Shown here: piece by piece, positions 1 to 10,440 of the stretch
Layout: the number at the start of each line of letters is the position of its first letter
How positions within the stretch are numbered: the first letter of the stretch is position 1
DNA from: Silurus meridionalis
Lineage: Eukaryota; Chordata; Actinopteri; Siluriformes; Siluridae
Direction of reading: 5' to 3'
NCBI RefSeq assembly: GCF_014805685.1
Contig: NC_060887.1
Span: 14,509,963 to 14,573,962 of the forward strand
Length of the DNA stretch: 64,000 nt
Translations under genes and position numbers: made by a program
The notes under the pieces: model-generated
Told to the model about the DNA's origin: nothing
The model's input: the letters and a program-made list of their open reading frames with translations, nothing else
Databases searched by the model: none

Positions 1-390
1 CGCTGAGCACGCTAGTGGGTTCTCGAGAGAGCCAGCTGCATGTCAATGGCAGAGCATTAGCTCCATCTCTCTTCCTCTGAGCAGAAGGGGGCGCGCTTTG
101 TGAGCTAGGCTCAAGGAGCTATGGAGTTGGGGCGGAGCCAGGTCGGGTTTCCGAGGGATCTGACTGCGCATTCTGCGCTCTTTCAGCGCAGATTCTCTGC
201 ACATTCTGTGCATGATATGCTCATATTGCACCGCGCTCACTGTGCAGTGCATATTCTGCTCGCATTTCTATGTGATCGCTCCACTCCCAGAAAGCACTCC
301 TCGAGCGGGGTTCTCTCACTCCTCGTAGTAAACAAATAAATAAATAAATAAATAAATAAATAACCTAATCCCTATCGGGATCTCCCGTTT

Positions 391-600
391 TTTCCAGACC
401 TGCACACTGAGGTGTCATGGTCCTGGGACCACCTCTTGCCTCATGTCCCCGACATTACCTACGAAAACCCTGCGTAATACAAGCCCTTGTCTCGACAAAG
501 GGGCACATCTGGCTCACTTTCTCTGACATTTCTGACAGGGATAGGGCTGAGCTGCTGGACACCCTACTCACACCTTTAGGAGTTAGAAACAGGCTCGGCG
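391..600 (+). pseudogene. DIRS gag relic
   Basis: Two phrases of fish DIRS gag survive in different frames. One is FPDLHTEVSWSW, coded from 391. The other is GHIWLTFSDISDRDRAELL, coded from about 501, which matches the conserved 'LWLTLSDI..KDR..LLDAP' segment of this family. Between them a stop and frame change break the reading frame. Gag of DIRS elements is the putative structural protein of the retrotransposition intermediate. The relic covers only the C-terminal half, and the tail beyond 600 is replaced by a CCCCAA hexamer array and unrelated codons. A longer open frame at 417-737 is partly this relic and partly chance. Confidence 0.7.
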
Positions 601-608
601 AGCACAGC

Positions 609-643
609 CCCAACCCCAACCCCAACCCCAACCCCAACCCACC
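609..643 (+). repeat. (CCCCAA)n hexamer array
   Basis: Five to six tandem CCCCAA units sit inside the DIRS gag relic. The minus strand reads (GGGGTT)n and has enough G-runs with 2-base loops to form a four-stranded G-quadruplex. The unit resembles ciliate telomere repeats, not the vertebrate TTAGGG, so a telomeric origin is unlikely. Confidence 0.9.
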
Positions 644-929
644 ATCTACCATCGGGAGGTACGGAAACACATCGATGCGTTTCGCACTCCCCCTGTCAGG
701 GATCCTGCGTGGCACTCTGTGCCGAAGCCACCCCTAGAGCCATATTAGGGCACTGCCCTGGCTCTAGGCACACTGGAGGTTAGTAAGACTGATACCCCTA
801 AGGCACTTTCTGGCAGCTTGGAAAGCTCTTAAAGATGTTTCTTAGTGGGTTCTGCACACTGTAGAGTGAGGCTGCTCGTTTCATTTTGATTTTCCTCCGC
901 CCTATCTTCACGGGATTCTTCCCACCCTA

Positions 930-1545
930 ATGGGAAACCGGCAGACTCTAATCATGGAACAGGAAGTAAACACTCTTCTGGGGATGGAGGCCATCGAGGT
1001 GGTCACTCTATCAGAACAAGAGTCCGGGTTCTATAGCCAGTACTTCATACTTCCCAAAAAGGTCAGAGGGTTGCGTCCTATCTTAGATCTACATCAGCTG
1101 AACCGCTCTTTCATGAGACTCAGGTTCAAGATGCTGACCCTCAAGCAGGTCATGCTTCAAATCAAATCTGAGCACTGGTTTGTCACGGTAGATCTAAAGT
1201 ATGCGTACTTTCATGTATCCATCCTACCTTCTCACAGGAAGTTCCTGAGGTCCGTTTTCGGAGCCGAAGCTTACCAATACCGGGTTCTTCTTCTATTTGG
1301 CCTTGCCCTTTCACCCCGTACCTTCACAAAATGTGTGGATGCGGCTCTGGTTCCCCTCCGGTCTTAGGGCATCTGCAGCCTCAACTACATTTACAATTGG
1401 TTGATCCTAGCTCAATCAGAGCAGTTGGCGGTCCGGCATCGAGATGATGTTCTCGCCCACATGAGGGCGTTGGGGTTTTGGATGAATGCCGGGAAGAGTG
1501 TGCTTTCTCCATTACAGAGAACCACCTATCTCGGTGTCATATGAA
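930..1545 (+). pseudogene. DIRS reverse transcriptase relic
   Basis: The frame 930-1367 reads 145 residues of DIRS reverse transcriptase. Recognisable in order are the GFYSQYFILPKK fingers motif, LRPILDLHQLN, the motif A region VTVDLKYAYFHV with its aspartate kept, and LALSPRTFTKCVDAAL. A stop at about 1366 ends it, and the same protein continues in another frame. There the catalytic box normally read YIDD is coded as YIYN (about 1387-1398), so both metal-binding aspartates are lost. Further on HMRALGFWMNAGKSVLSPLQRTTYLG is legible to about 1545 in pieces. The start codon used for the frame is not a biological start; in the intact element this domain lies inside a longer pol protein. The enzyme is dead. 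Confidence 0.88.
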
Positions 1546-1599
1546 AATCGATTACTTTGTGTGCACAGCTTTTCCCCTGCCCGCATTATTGCCATCCTT

Positions 1600-2078
1600 A
1601 CAGCCGTCAGGAAGGTCAGAGAAGGGCAGTTTGATTCCATGGCTCAGGACCCGTGGGTTCTCACGGAGGGCCAACCCCCTCCACACCCTCAAGGTCACAC
1701 AGCAATGCCTACGTGCCTTAGATGTTTAGAGAGATCCCCGGTTCCTATCTTTAGGCCAGGTGCTGGGAGTCCCCGGTCGTCGCTTAATGCTAACGACGGA
1801 TGCATCCCTCACAACTTCTCTCATTAAGAGCAGTTCACATTTCCGGCTGGTTGAACGAGGCAGCAGACACTCTGTCGAGGCAGAGTTTGAGACCCGGGGA
1901 ATGGCGGCTTCACCCCAATGTGTTGGAGCAGGTTTGGTTGAATTTCCAAAGAGCCCAGGTGGATCTGTTCACGTCTCGAGAGACATCGCACTGTCCCCTC
2001 TGGTTCTCCCTTACTCCTCCAGCCCTGCTGGGGCTGGACGCCATGGCTCAGGCGTGGCCGAGGCTGCGTCTGTAAGGA
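1600..2078 (+). pseudogene. DIRS RNase H region and C-terminal pol tail
   Basis: From about 1600 the RT connection and RNase H region is present but shredded across frames. The frame 1800-2075 restores a readable block: AVHISGWLNEAADTLSRQS, then GEWRLHPNVLEQVW, then QVDLFTSRETSHCPLWFSL and LGLDAMAQAWPRLRL. This is the conserved segment that follows RNase H in fish DIRS pol proteins ('H.PG..N..AD.LSR' and 'VDLFA.RE...CP.WFSL'). The RNase H core with its catalytic carboxylates is largely lost by internal deletion. After about 2110 no DIRS sequence is recognisable. Confidence 0.8.
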
Positions 2079-2133
2079 CGCCCATGATAACTGGCTTCAC
2101 CATGTGCCCTTAGCCCAACCCATCAGAACAACC

Positions 2134-2878
2134 CAGCAGGCATGCTGTGGGCTTTACTTTAAGCAGTTTAACTTTTTCCTAGCCTACCACCAAGAATGGC
2201 AAACCAGATGCCCTCTCCCAGCTGCACTGCCCCGGCGAAGGGGACCCCCAACCCAAGCGCATTCTTTCACCTTCCATAACTGTCTGAACTCTCTGTCTGG
2301 ACATTGAATTGAATGGAAAAGCTTGTCCCCAAGGGTTGTCCTCGGAAGAAACTCTACCTGCTTGATCAGCTACACTCCCAGGTGCTCAAGTAGTGCCACA
2401 ACTCACCCTTGTTCTGCCATCCTGGCTTTTCTCGTACACTGGCCCTGCTTGAGCAGCCACCACTTGGAAAGATGACCGTGACTTTGTCGCCGTCTGCCCC
2501 AACTGTGATCACAGGAGCCCTAAAGGCCATCCAGCAGGGCTACTCCACTCTCTGCCGATTTCCAGACATCCCTTGTAACATATTGCACTGGATTTTGTGA
2601 CTGGCCTCAGCCAGACACGCCACCATTCTCACCTTTGTTGCTTGCTTTTTTAAGAAGCTGGCCTACTCAGATTCTCCAGCAATTATGCCCGCTTGGCTTA
2701 CCGCAAACGTTGTCCTGTGCCCTCTATCAGATAGTCCACTGGTAGGCCTATGGACCCGCCGAATGCTCCTGGGTAACAGCCTACCACATTCTGTACCCTA
2801 ACTTTATAACCTGCTTCCATCTAGATGACCCAGAGCAGCCTTAATGGTCAAGCTGAGCTGCCCTGGAGGGGAGGTTAC
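2134..2878 (+). pseudogene. Ty3/Gypsy pol relic (RNase H end, integrase)
   Basis: Degraded Gypsy pol in several frames. It begins with the end of RNase H (FKQFNFFLAYH, then NGKPDALS). The integrase zinc-binding domain follows, with its histidines in CHNSPLFCHPGFSRTLALL and the cysteine pair in AVCPNC (about 2385-2510), then AGLLHSLPI. The integrase core starts with IALDFVTGL (2582-2608), whose aspartate is the first of the DDE triad. Past about 2640 the core is deleted, and the sequence reaches a purine-rich tract (about 2862-2874) of the kind that primes plus-strand synthesis just before the 3' LTR. Many stops; not functional. The 5' part and left LTR are absent. Confidence 0.82.
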
Positions 2879-3394
2879 TGTCATGGTTTTTGCAACAAGC
2901 ACTTCTGGGACAGCAGCCATCTTGTGGGTTTTCCTGCTTCCCAGATATTTAAGGACTCCAATACACTTGCTCTCTGCCAGATTTTCTTCTCGTTTTTTAC
3001 CCCAGTTTCCCCTAATATTTTTTTAGCTTTTCTACCTGCTCTGTTTCCTGCTGCCTGTTCAGATTTATAGACTTTATTATGGGTTTATATCGCACTCTTC
3101 TTTGAATCTATCTGTCCCAGCATTGCACTATTGGCCAGTTTTTGTTGTTTTCCTTGGACTCTATTTCCTGCCCTTCCCTCAATGCTTCTTTTGCCGGGAC
3201 TTGGATTAGTGGACTGTTTTTTTGGGTATGTGTAATTGAACTGTGTTTTTTTGGGTCTCCACTATATTGAAATATTCGTGCCATTGGAACTGTTATCTTG
3301 GGTACTTAACTGCTGTGTTTTTAAAGACTTTAAACTTTAACTTGCTGTTTTCGTCCTGCATCTGGGTACCTCTTGCCAGTCTCTGACAGTGACA
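2879..3394 (+). mobile_element. Ty3/Gypsy 3' LTR
   Basis: The segment begins TGTCATGG right after the polypurine tract and ends GTGACA, giving the TG...CA ends with a short inverted repeat (TGTCA/TGACA) typical of fish Gypsy LTRs. Length is about 516 bp. A TATTTAAGG box near 2945 could be the LTR promoter. No matching 5' LTR lies in the window, so this is the surviving 3' end of a truncated copy. The right boundary could instead be TCTGACA at 3388. Confidence 0.72.
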
Positions 3395-5023
3395 GGTTTA
3401 AGGTAGCAGTTAAAGCAGTGACTGAAGACAATGGATCAGTGTTATATTTTTAGTTTTCTAATTCCAATTTACATTACACTATTGTTGATTCACAGAAAAT
3501 TTTCTGAAACAAGGTGTCAGGATAAAAAACTTTACCTTATGATACAAAAGTCATGTAAAAGTCATTTTTTTAGTGTAGCTCTTAGGTGTAAAATGTGCTA
3601 AAAGCCTTTGAAGCATGTGTGAAGTAAAGATGTGTTCACACTTCCTGCTGTAAAGTGCTTAATGTTATAAAGATGAAGTTGTGTTCACACTTTATAAATC
3701 CTGTTTAAGCATTTTACTGCATCAAGACTCTCCTCTCAGCATCACAGTGACTGAATGATATAGTATGATACAATACGATACTGTATGAAATGAGAATTAA
3801 TGATACAATACTGAGTAAGATGAGATGATACAATCTATTGGAATATTGAGTATGACACAAAATTATTATAACTAATATAAATAATTACAATATGCTACAG
3901 CACATTAAGTGATATGATAGAGTAAAAAAAAATATGATACTGTATAATACCATATAAATATATATAATCACTAACTATTAGCTTAACTAGCTGAATAGCC
4001 ATACCAATCTCATTGACTTTTTAATAGTGTAATTAAGCATGTGTTTATGCTATTAGTGACCTTAAACACAGCTCAGCAACTGACTAGCCCTGTTGCATTA
4101 TCTAGGGCTCAGTGATGCAACTTAAACTCTGTTCCCTGTTGCTGGGGGAATCAGGAAACACATACACACACATCTACTCACACACCTGCACACAGATGCA
4201 TTTTCTGTGAAATCCATGAAAGCGCAGTGAGTTGAGGGAGCGTGTGATGTGACCTTCTGCAGCTTTCTGTCTCCTTTATGGGGTAAGCGTCCGTAATGCG
4301 TTATGTATGCCCTTCTGCAGCACCCTTTGCATACGCCGTACCAAATAATTGGGATTTATAAATTATTCATTTGGTATTAATGCAGGTGAAATGGCTTCCT
4401 GAGTTGTCTGGCGTCCGGCAAAAATAAAAACATAGCATCTGTGTGTGTGTGTGTTGTGAAAATATATACGCCTCACAACACACATGATATAAAAATGTAT
4501 GAGGCAAGCTTTGGAGTGATAACATGGCATAAAGCTGAAATCAGCAGTGGCTTGACTTCACACTTGTGTCTCGAGACTTATGTAAATGCTTACTTTAACA
4601 ATTTGAATTTTGTGATCAGTTTGGGACACTATTAGTTTGACAAGAAGGACTGAAGTACTTGTCATTTTCACAAGCAAATCCATGATTTTATTTCTGTCCA
4701 TGTCAGCCACTTTGATCTTTTCCTCCATCCTTACCTCAGAAAATCACTTACTACATTACTACCTACTGCCGTACCACAAAGCATAAACTCCTTTGTGTTC
4801 AAGATGTCATAAAACTTAAACAAACAATGTTCCCTCTGCAATGAAACTGGAGACTCCTTCCATTAATGTTAAAAAGAGCCTCTTTATGCAAGGAAAGTCT
4901 GCCTGGACGAGTCCCTATGAATGAGCCCTTAACCAAAGAAGATAATAACACATTGTGCGCACTAGTGTTTATGTGCACAGTAATAACAATTTCGGCTATT
5001 CCAGCTTTTTCCACTTTGATAGA
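3395..5023. other. No gene recognised; AT-rich spacer
   Basis: No coding region or clear mobile element was seen. About 3740-3960 is a loose tandem pattern built on ATGATACAATACTG-like words with little exact repetition. A short GT run lies near 4440. Longest open frames are about 70 codons with no recognisable protein. Confidence 0.6.
3740..3960 (+). repeat. Degenerate GATACAATAC-type short tandem pattern
   Basis: Words such as tatgatacaatacgatactg and gatacaatactgag recur at irregular short spacing, suggesting an old, heavily mutated simple or minisatellite array. Unit length cannot be fixed by eye. Confidence 0.45.
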
Positions 5024-5394
5024 TACAGTATATCACTAAAGTGAGTACACCCTTCACATTTCAGCAACTATTTTAGTATATCTTCTCAAGGGACAATACT
5101 ATAGAAATAAAACTTGGATATATTTTAAAGTAGTCAGTGTGCAGCTTGTATTGCAGTATAGATTTATTGTCCTCTGAAACTAACATACAGCCATTATCGC
5201 CAAAATAGCTGACAACCAATTTAAGTGCACCCTACCTGATAACAACAGTATGGTGTTTAACCATGCAAAGCCACTTGTTATGTTTTTGTCTGCTCGAAAA
5301 GGCCATACAAGTTAGCGTATCTTGTATAAGAGCAGTTAGAATTTGGTGCTTTGAGTACAATCCTCTCACAGTGACCACTGAATGTTCAACATGA

Positions 5395-5655
5395 CACCTC
5401 ATGGCAAAGACTCTCTGAGGATTTGAGAATTAGAATTGTTGCTCTCCACAAAAATGGCCTAGGCTATAAGAAGATCTGTAACACCCTGAAATTGATTTAC
5501 AGTACAGTGGTCAGGGTCATACAGAGGTTTTCCAAGATGGGTTCCATTTAGAACAGGCCTCGCAAGAGTCGATCAAAGAAGTTGAGTCTTCATGCTGTGC
5601 GTCAGATGCAGAAGCAGGCTTCAAACAACAGATGCATGAGTGCTGGCAGCATTGC
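5395..5655 (+). pseudogene. Tc1 transposase N-terminal relic
   Basis: The frame begins near 5395 with MTPHGKDSLRI, and neighbouring frames continue with RIVALHKNGLGYKKI-like codons, VVRVIQRFSKMGSI, RPRKSRSKKLS and AVRQMQKQASNNRCMSAGSIA. These correspond to the paired-type DNA-binding domain of Tc1 transposases: first helix-turn-helix, GRPR-like linker, second helix-turn-helix. Stops and single-base changes interrupt it. It ends abruptly at about 5655, where the inserted element begins. Transposases of this family bind the inverted repeats and cut by a DDE/DDD mechanism. Confidence 0.8.
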
Positions 5656-5659
5656 TTTA

Positions 5660-6392
5660 GAACATTGGTAGGAAGTAACAAAGTACAAATACTTTGTCAC
5701 TGTATTTTAGTCGATTTTTCTGGTATCAGTTCTATTTACTTTCACTCATTAAATTTTTTGCACAAATATCTGTACTTTCTACTTCTTACATTTTCAAAAC
5801 AAGCTTGTTACTTTAGTTTTAATCTATTTGGTAAAATGTCAATATTTTTTCTTATCATTAACCGCGTGGCTTTTACAACCTACCACTAGTGTATCATTTC
5901 CTGGCTATTACACACCACAGATGTAGGCAAGTTTATGCAGTTAACAATGAACAAGGCAGAAGGCAACAAGAAGTATGGCTAACGTGGATGAGATGGAGGT
6001 AGTCAGCGATGTAAACATGACTGAGAACAGAGACATTCCTAATCACCTGATCATCATCTTTTCTCTGCTTGTGATCTATATAGTGGTTGTTCAGCCTGGA
6101 AACATTCATTAATTAACTACATTTTTAATTCTAATTTTATTAATGCATGATTAATGCAGCATGCATTTCTGTTTGATGATTTCTTTTTATAAAAAAATAT
6201 AAAAAATAAATAAATAAATAAATAAAGAGACAAATTTTAAACCTTCTATACAACACATTTATTCTCTATGTCCTTTATTTATTCAGATATAAAACAATTA
6301 ATAAATAAATAAACTACCCTAAAATAATTTTTGCCCAGTCTCAAATCAAGCACCAAAATCTGCCATGATGCACACAATTAACCCTCTGGTGT
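5660..6392. mobile_element. hAT-like non-autonomous insertion inside Tc1
   Basis: The left part (gtaggaagtaacaaagtaca...) matches the terminal wording of common fish hAT elements ('agtaacaaagtacaaatactt...ttactgta'). It is followed by cattttcaaaacaagct, ttactttagttttaatc and gaaatgtcaat-type phrases known from the same repeats. No transposase is visible, so it is a non-autonomous or internally deleted copy. AAAT-rich simple sequence (6200-6320) has expanded near its right end, and a clean right terminus and target duplication could not be seen. It separates the two halves of the Tc1 transposase, so it is younger than that element. Confidence 0.6.
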
Positions 6393-6890
6393 GCTCACAA
6401 GAAAGCCAGCAAACAGTTTGCTGAAGACAACCTGTTCCAGAGCATTAATCACTAAATTTAAATTTGTTTGACTCAGATGGTGTTCAGCATGTGTGGTAAC
6501 ACCCTGGTGAGGAGTACCAAGAAAGTTGTGTCAAGCAGTCTGGAATGGTGGTGGTAGCATCATGGTCTGGGACTGCATGAGTGCTGCTGGTACTGGAGAG
6601 CTGTGGTTCATTGAGCGAAACATGGATTCCAACATGTTCTGTGACATTCTGAAGCAGAACATAAAGCCCTCCCTTCAGAAACTGGGTGGAACGACAGTTT
6701 TCCAACTGAAGCTGAAAGTGATGGAGTGGCCAAGTATGTATCCAGACCTGAACCCTACTGAGCACCTGGGTGGCATGCACCATGTGTCAAACATCCAGCA
6801 GCTCTGTGATGTCACGACGAGGATCCCAGCAGCAACCTGTGCAGCTCAAGGTGAACTCAAGGTGAGGTCAAGGTAATGCTAGATAACAAT
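6393..6890 (+). pseudogene. Tc1 transposase catalytic-domain relic
   Basis: Several frames together give the C-terminal two thirds of a Tc1 transposase. Legible pieces are AHKKASKQFAEDN-like codons, NGGGSIMVWDCMSAAGTGEL with FIERNMDSNMFCDILKQ (frame 6526-6876), then VMEWPSMYPDLNPTEHLGG, the box around the second catalytic aspartate and the final acidic residue, then HHVSNIQQLCDVTTR and PAATCAA. In 6526-6876 the protein skips the segment that usually reads 'DNDPKHTSK' between VFQ and LKLK, so a catalytic aspartate is missing. Not functional. Confidence 0.85.
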
Positions 6891-7162
6891 GGTGCTCACA
6901 CACAATATTGACACAGTTTTGACATGTTCACTAAAGGTGTACTCACTGTTGTTGACAGCTATTTAGACAATAATGGCTGTATGTTGTTATTTTTAGAGGA
7001 CAGCAAATCTATACTGACATAATAGCTGCACACTGACTACTCTAAAATATATATCCAACTTTAATTTCTATAGTATATAGTATATAGTTGTCCCGTAAGA
7101 AGAAATACTAAAATGGTTGCTGAAATGTGAGAGGTGTACTTACTTTTGTGAGATACTGCATA

Positions 7163-7680
7163 AGAACTTAATAAATAAATGAATAAATAAATAAATAAAC
7201 AAATAAAAGAACTCACATAGCAGTGGGTAATGATTTTATGTCAGGGTTGATTTTTTTATTTTGTGTCTTCCGCCAACACCATTATTTTAAAGCAAATAAA
7301 CAGAATAAAACACAGTAGTCCTCTGCTTTACCGCAGTTTGAATTTCGCGCCACTGGTTTATCGCGGAATTGCATTTGCCACTTAACCAATTTGTTAAGAT
7401 GATTCTCTCACGTATAGCACAATAGACCAAAATACTTTTAGGGGATTATTTATAGAGTTTTATGTTAAAATAATGAAATTTATTAATAAAAATATTATTA
7501 TTAAATGTTATAAGTAAATGTTCTGTATTCATAAAATATACTCTTTTTTTTAAAATCGAGGGCGGTTTTAGAACGTTCTTTTTTTTTTTGCCCCAATTTA
7601 CTAACAGGTGGATGGAAAGTGCACTAGTGAGACAGAGAAAAGCAGACAAAAGGCTTTTTGCCCTTAAACGCCTCTATTAT
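7163..7680. other. AT-rich spacer with a possible pogo/Tigger-like end
   Basis: Simple AAAT repeats occur at 7166-7210. At 7314-7400 the wording cagtagtcctctgctttaccgcag...tatcgcgg resembles the termini of pogo/Tigger-type DNA transposons, which typically begin CAGTAGTCC and carry 'TATCCGCGG'-like words. No partner inverted repeat was found, so this is only a suggestion. Confidence 0.35.
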
Positions 7681-8420
7681 CCCGTCATTACAGGACTCGA
7701 GTGACCCTGGTTTAGCACACACTGACCCTCACATCTGAAACCAGACAAAGTCCCGCTTGGCCTCGATAAAAGGTCTGGGTCTGGGTAAATTTAGTGCGAC
7801 ATAATATTTCTTTTAGGCCAGCGAGAGGAGGAGGGAGCGGTCGTACATCATCACTAACTTATTAGATCGCGGAGGCAATTAGCCGAAAACAAACAGGCCA
7901 GACAGAGGCGGCATTGAGGCCTCGGCTGAGAGAGAGGGAGAGACACGGCATCAAAGAGCCAAAGAAAGCGCGCCATTGTTGCACTGGAGCTCCACTACAG
8001 TGACACAGGAGCGTCGTTTCACCTCTGATTCGGGTTACAGAGACGCTGATGGGGGAACTTTTCACCTGAACACTATGTGCAGTGTGCAGTTTAGGATTTA
8101 CAAAAAAAGAAAAAAACAGCCCTTGGGAATTAAGGGATGGCTGTCATTAAGGTCAGGGGTACATCTTGATTTTTCTTGCGGAAATCTTAAACCTCTCAAG
8201 GCCAAAGGTGGGATTGAGCTTCCTTGGGTATTTGCAAGCAATTATTACAAATTGTTTGCGAATCAGAGACATCAGGGTGCTCTGTGTTTGTGTGTGTGTG
8301 CACACGCATCTTTTATTAGTACACAGTTCGTTCAGACAATTAAGGATATGAATGCGATAATGGTGTGTAAAAGTTTGCTCACACACCTAACACCACTGGG
8401 GAGTGTTTGAATACAGGCAG
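7681..8420. other. Single-copy block, candidate conserved non-coding DNA
   Basis: Moderate GC, no repeat signature, and evenly mixed sequence with motifs common in vertebrate regulatory DNA: ggaggcaattagccg near 7870, and the ggccagacagaggcgg word near 7897. A related word occurs near 9821. Short frames on both strands show no recognisable protein. Confidence 0.3.
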
Positions 8421-9009
8421 ACAGAACCAAACAGAAACTTATTCTTTCTCCTGTAGATCCTCATCTTCAAAGATTTTCTATTAATACAGCTGTAACTATA
8501 ATAAAAGAAATAACATTTAAATGCTCTTTTGGTCATTCTTTTTTCTATTTTATGTCTGTTTTTCAATGTGCATGAGTTATAGCGGATATTGTCACAGCTT
8601 TGTGTTCAATAAACTTGCTCTGTCTTTTTGAATACCAGTCATGATCAAGATTGATTTTTCTTTAATTTACTGGTTTGGTGTGTGAAGCAAGGAATCTCTT
8701 AATTTATTTATTTTTTTGCTTTTTAGTTTGTTGTTGATTGATTGTATGTTGCATTTATAGCTGTATTTGTGCCAAACCTGACTGGACTTCTAGAATTATT
8801 TCAGTTATGGCTGAGACTCACTCTCTATTCCTTCATTGTTTGAATCAGTAAATCTTTTGCTGAAATGTATTTTATTGTTTTTTTTTTTTTTTATGTTCCA
8901 GTCTCAAAGAAATTGCGAGGCATATTTGTAATCGCGTGTTTTTTCTAATTTGACTCAAATCAGCGAATTATTTTCAGTGACAGTGATTTAGCTAAGCTTT
9001 CATTAAAAA

Positions 9010-9061
<52 letters not shown>

Positions 9062-9660
9062 TTATTTATTTATTTATTATTTTATTTTTTTATAGTTTTT
9101 TTCCAGCATCCATAAACTGTGTCCTTGGTGTTTTCCAAATTATATCCAACTTCCTGAATTAATTAATCATTTTACTCAAGCCTGAGCGTCACCCTTCTCC
9201 CTTTCATCAGATATACATTTAGACATTGTTTATATATTTAAAGCTATTGCTTACACTTACCTGAAATAATCACCTGTAATCTGTTACCTGCAGTCTTTAA
9301 ATAACATTATCTTTTGTAGATGCGTTTTATATGCCAAACCTGATCCTTCTTTTTTAAAATTTGGCAGTGCTGAAATACCACTTTTCTTTTTCTTTTTTCA
9401 GTAACCCTGTTGAGTCAGTGAGTTCAAGCCAGTTTGATTCGGTCAGAGGTCCACTTTTTTCATAATTTTTCTGAACACAAACATAGAGAAAGGTACAAAA
9501 TAAAACAGAAACCAAGTAATTGTTTGGAAACTGTTGAATGATTCTAAATATCCTGTTTTGGTACTGGTTAGCCATGTTCCAGTGCGAGCTAGCTTCTCTT
9601 TTTTAGCATCCTCCAAGATTCTGTAAGGAGTTTTGCTTTAAAACTCTAAAGCATGATTTG
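8421..9660. other. AT-rich spacer; nothing recognised
   Basis: T-rich and A-rich runs (8879-8892, 9005-9017), a TA microsatellite and ATTT repeats up to about 9080. No gene or element recognised. Confidence 0.55.
9018..9057. repeat. (TA)n microsatellite
   Basis: About 20 uninterrupted TA units preceded by an A-run and followed by ATTT repeats. Confidence 0.98.
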
Positions 9661-10440
9661 CATTGGTTTATGACCCCTCTGAGCTGAACAAGAAGATTAA
9701 TTAGAGTCTGGAAATGATAAATGAAATTGAAAAAACATAAGCCCTGGATTTAAACTATTCTGATTTAGCCTCGGTACACGCTAAGGGCTCTGTGAAGCAG
9801 CCATGTTGGCTAAACATAGGCCGGACAGAAGCAGCAGACAGAAAAAGATGAAAAGGAGGGGGAAAGGGAGGGGTGAAAACTAAAAACTGGGACAAGGGGC
9901 GACGTTTCATCAGAGTGATCAGTTTCATGTGAGTGGCTGCTGGAATGCCAGAGTTTGGCCTGTGTTTTTTTCCCACAAGACTTTTCTCTCATTTTTTTCC
10001 CCCTTCCCTCCTTCCCCCGGCTCCCTTTTTTTTTTTTAATTTGTTCTTCATTCTCTTCGTGGATCTGGTTACTGGACACGATATGCCGAATAACCTGGAG
10101 GATCAAATCCAAGTGCGCTAAGGAATCCAAGTAACGCTTCAGACCATCTCTTCTCATTGTAATTTTGTCTCATTGTCTCCAGATTGTTATGGTCTGCTGC
10201 TCTCTGGAAAAAAAAAAGATTTTTTTCTCCATCATCCAAGTTGTAATGGTGTCTTTGGAAACTGAGGAGCTGTCTCAAATCGAAACGTCCTGTAAAAAAG
10301 CACAGTGATCCGATCGCCTCTCTTTGCTGACCTTTCAGGGCAGGAATTACGGGCCATATCATGGATTCACTATGACGTTTTATTACACATTGTACGACTT
10401 TTCAGACTCGTCCTGAAACATATATTGTCAACAGATTCAC
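9661..10440. other. Single-copy block, candidate conserved non-coding DNA
   Basis: Contains gaagattaattagagtctgg (about 9691), the gaagcagccatgttggctaaa segment (about 9795) and a long mixed-composition stretch with homeodomain-type cores (TTAATTAG). Open frames on the minus strand (9810-10157, 10069-10362) have low-complexity content (lysine, serine and phenylalanine runs) and no recognisable fold. I read the block as possible regulatory DNA. Confidence 0.3.

Larger units (their letters stand above)
1..2130 (+). mobile_element. DIRS-type retrotransposon, decayed copy A
   Basis: A tyrosine-recombinase (DIRS) retrotransposon relic read left to right: gag relic, reverse transcriptase, RNase H and the conserved segment after RNase H. 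The left end lies outside the window. The first 60 bases resemble the gag 5' part of the copy at 63.3-64.0 kb (phrase ctcgagagagcc against cttgagggagcc). The recombinase region is missing, because at about 2130 the sequence switches to a Ty3/Gypsy relic. Frameshifts and stops occur throughout, so nothing can be expressed. An AAAT repeat (332-363) and a CCCCAA repeat (609-643) have grown inside gag. Family assignment is confident from the protein order and wording; the outer boundary is not visible. Confidence 0.85.
5024..7162 (+). mobile_element. Tc1-like DNA transposon with long inverted repeats
   Basis: The left end starts tacagtatatcac...gtgagtacaccc and the right end finishes ...gtgagatactg, an inverted pair. 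The arms extend about 190-200 bp (about 5024-5215 and 6965-7162), shown by mirrored phrases such as 'agtgtgcagcttgtattgcagta' on the left and its complement around 7020-7040. This is the IR/DR type of fish Tc1 element, inserted at TA. Between the arms are two transposase relics split by a hAT-like insertion (5660-6392). The element is dead. Confidence 0.85.

Noticed and set aside
600..650. Interstitial telomere repeat
   Set aside because: The unit is CCCCAA, not the vertebrate CCCTAA.
7976..8410. 144-codon frame, plus strand
   Set aside because: A GT run read as CLCVCAHA and no family resemblance; opposing frames on the minus strand are equally long.
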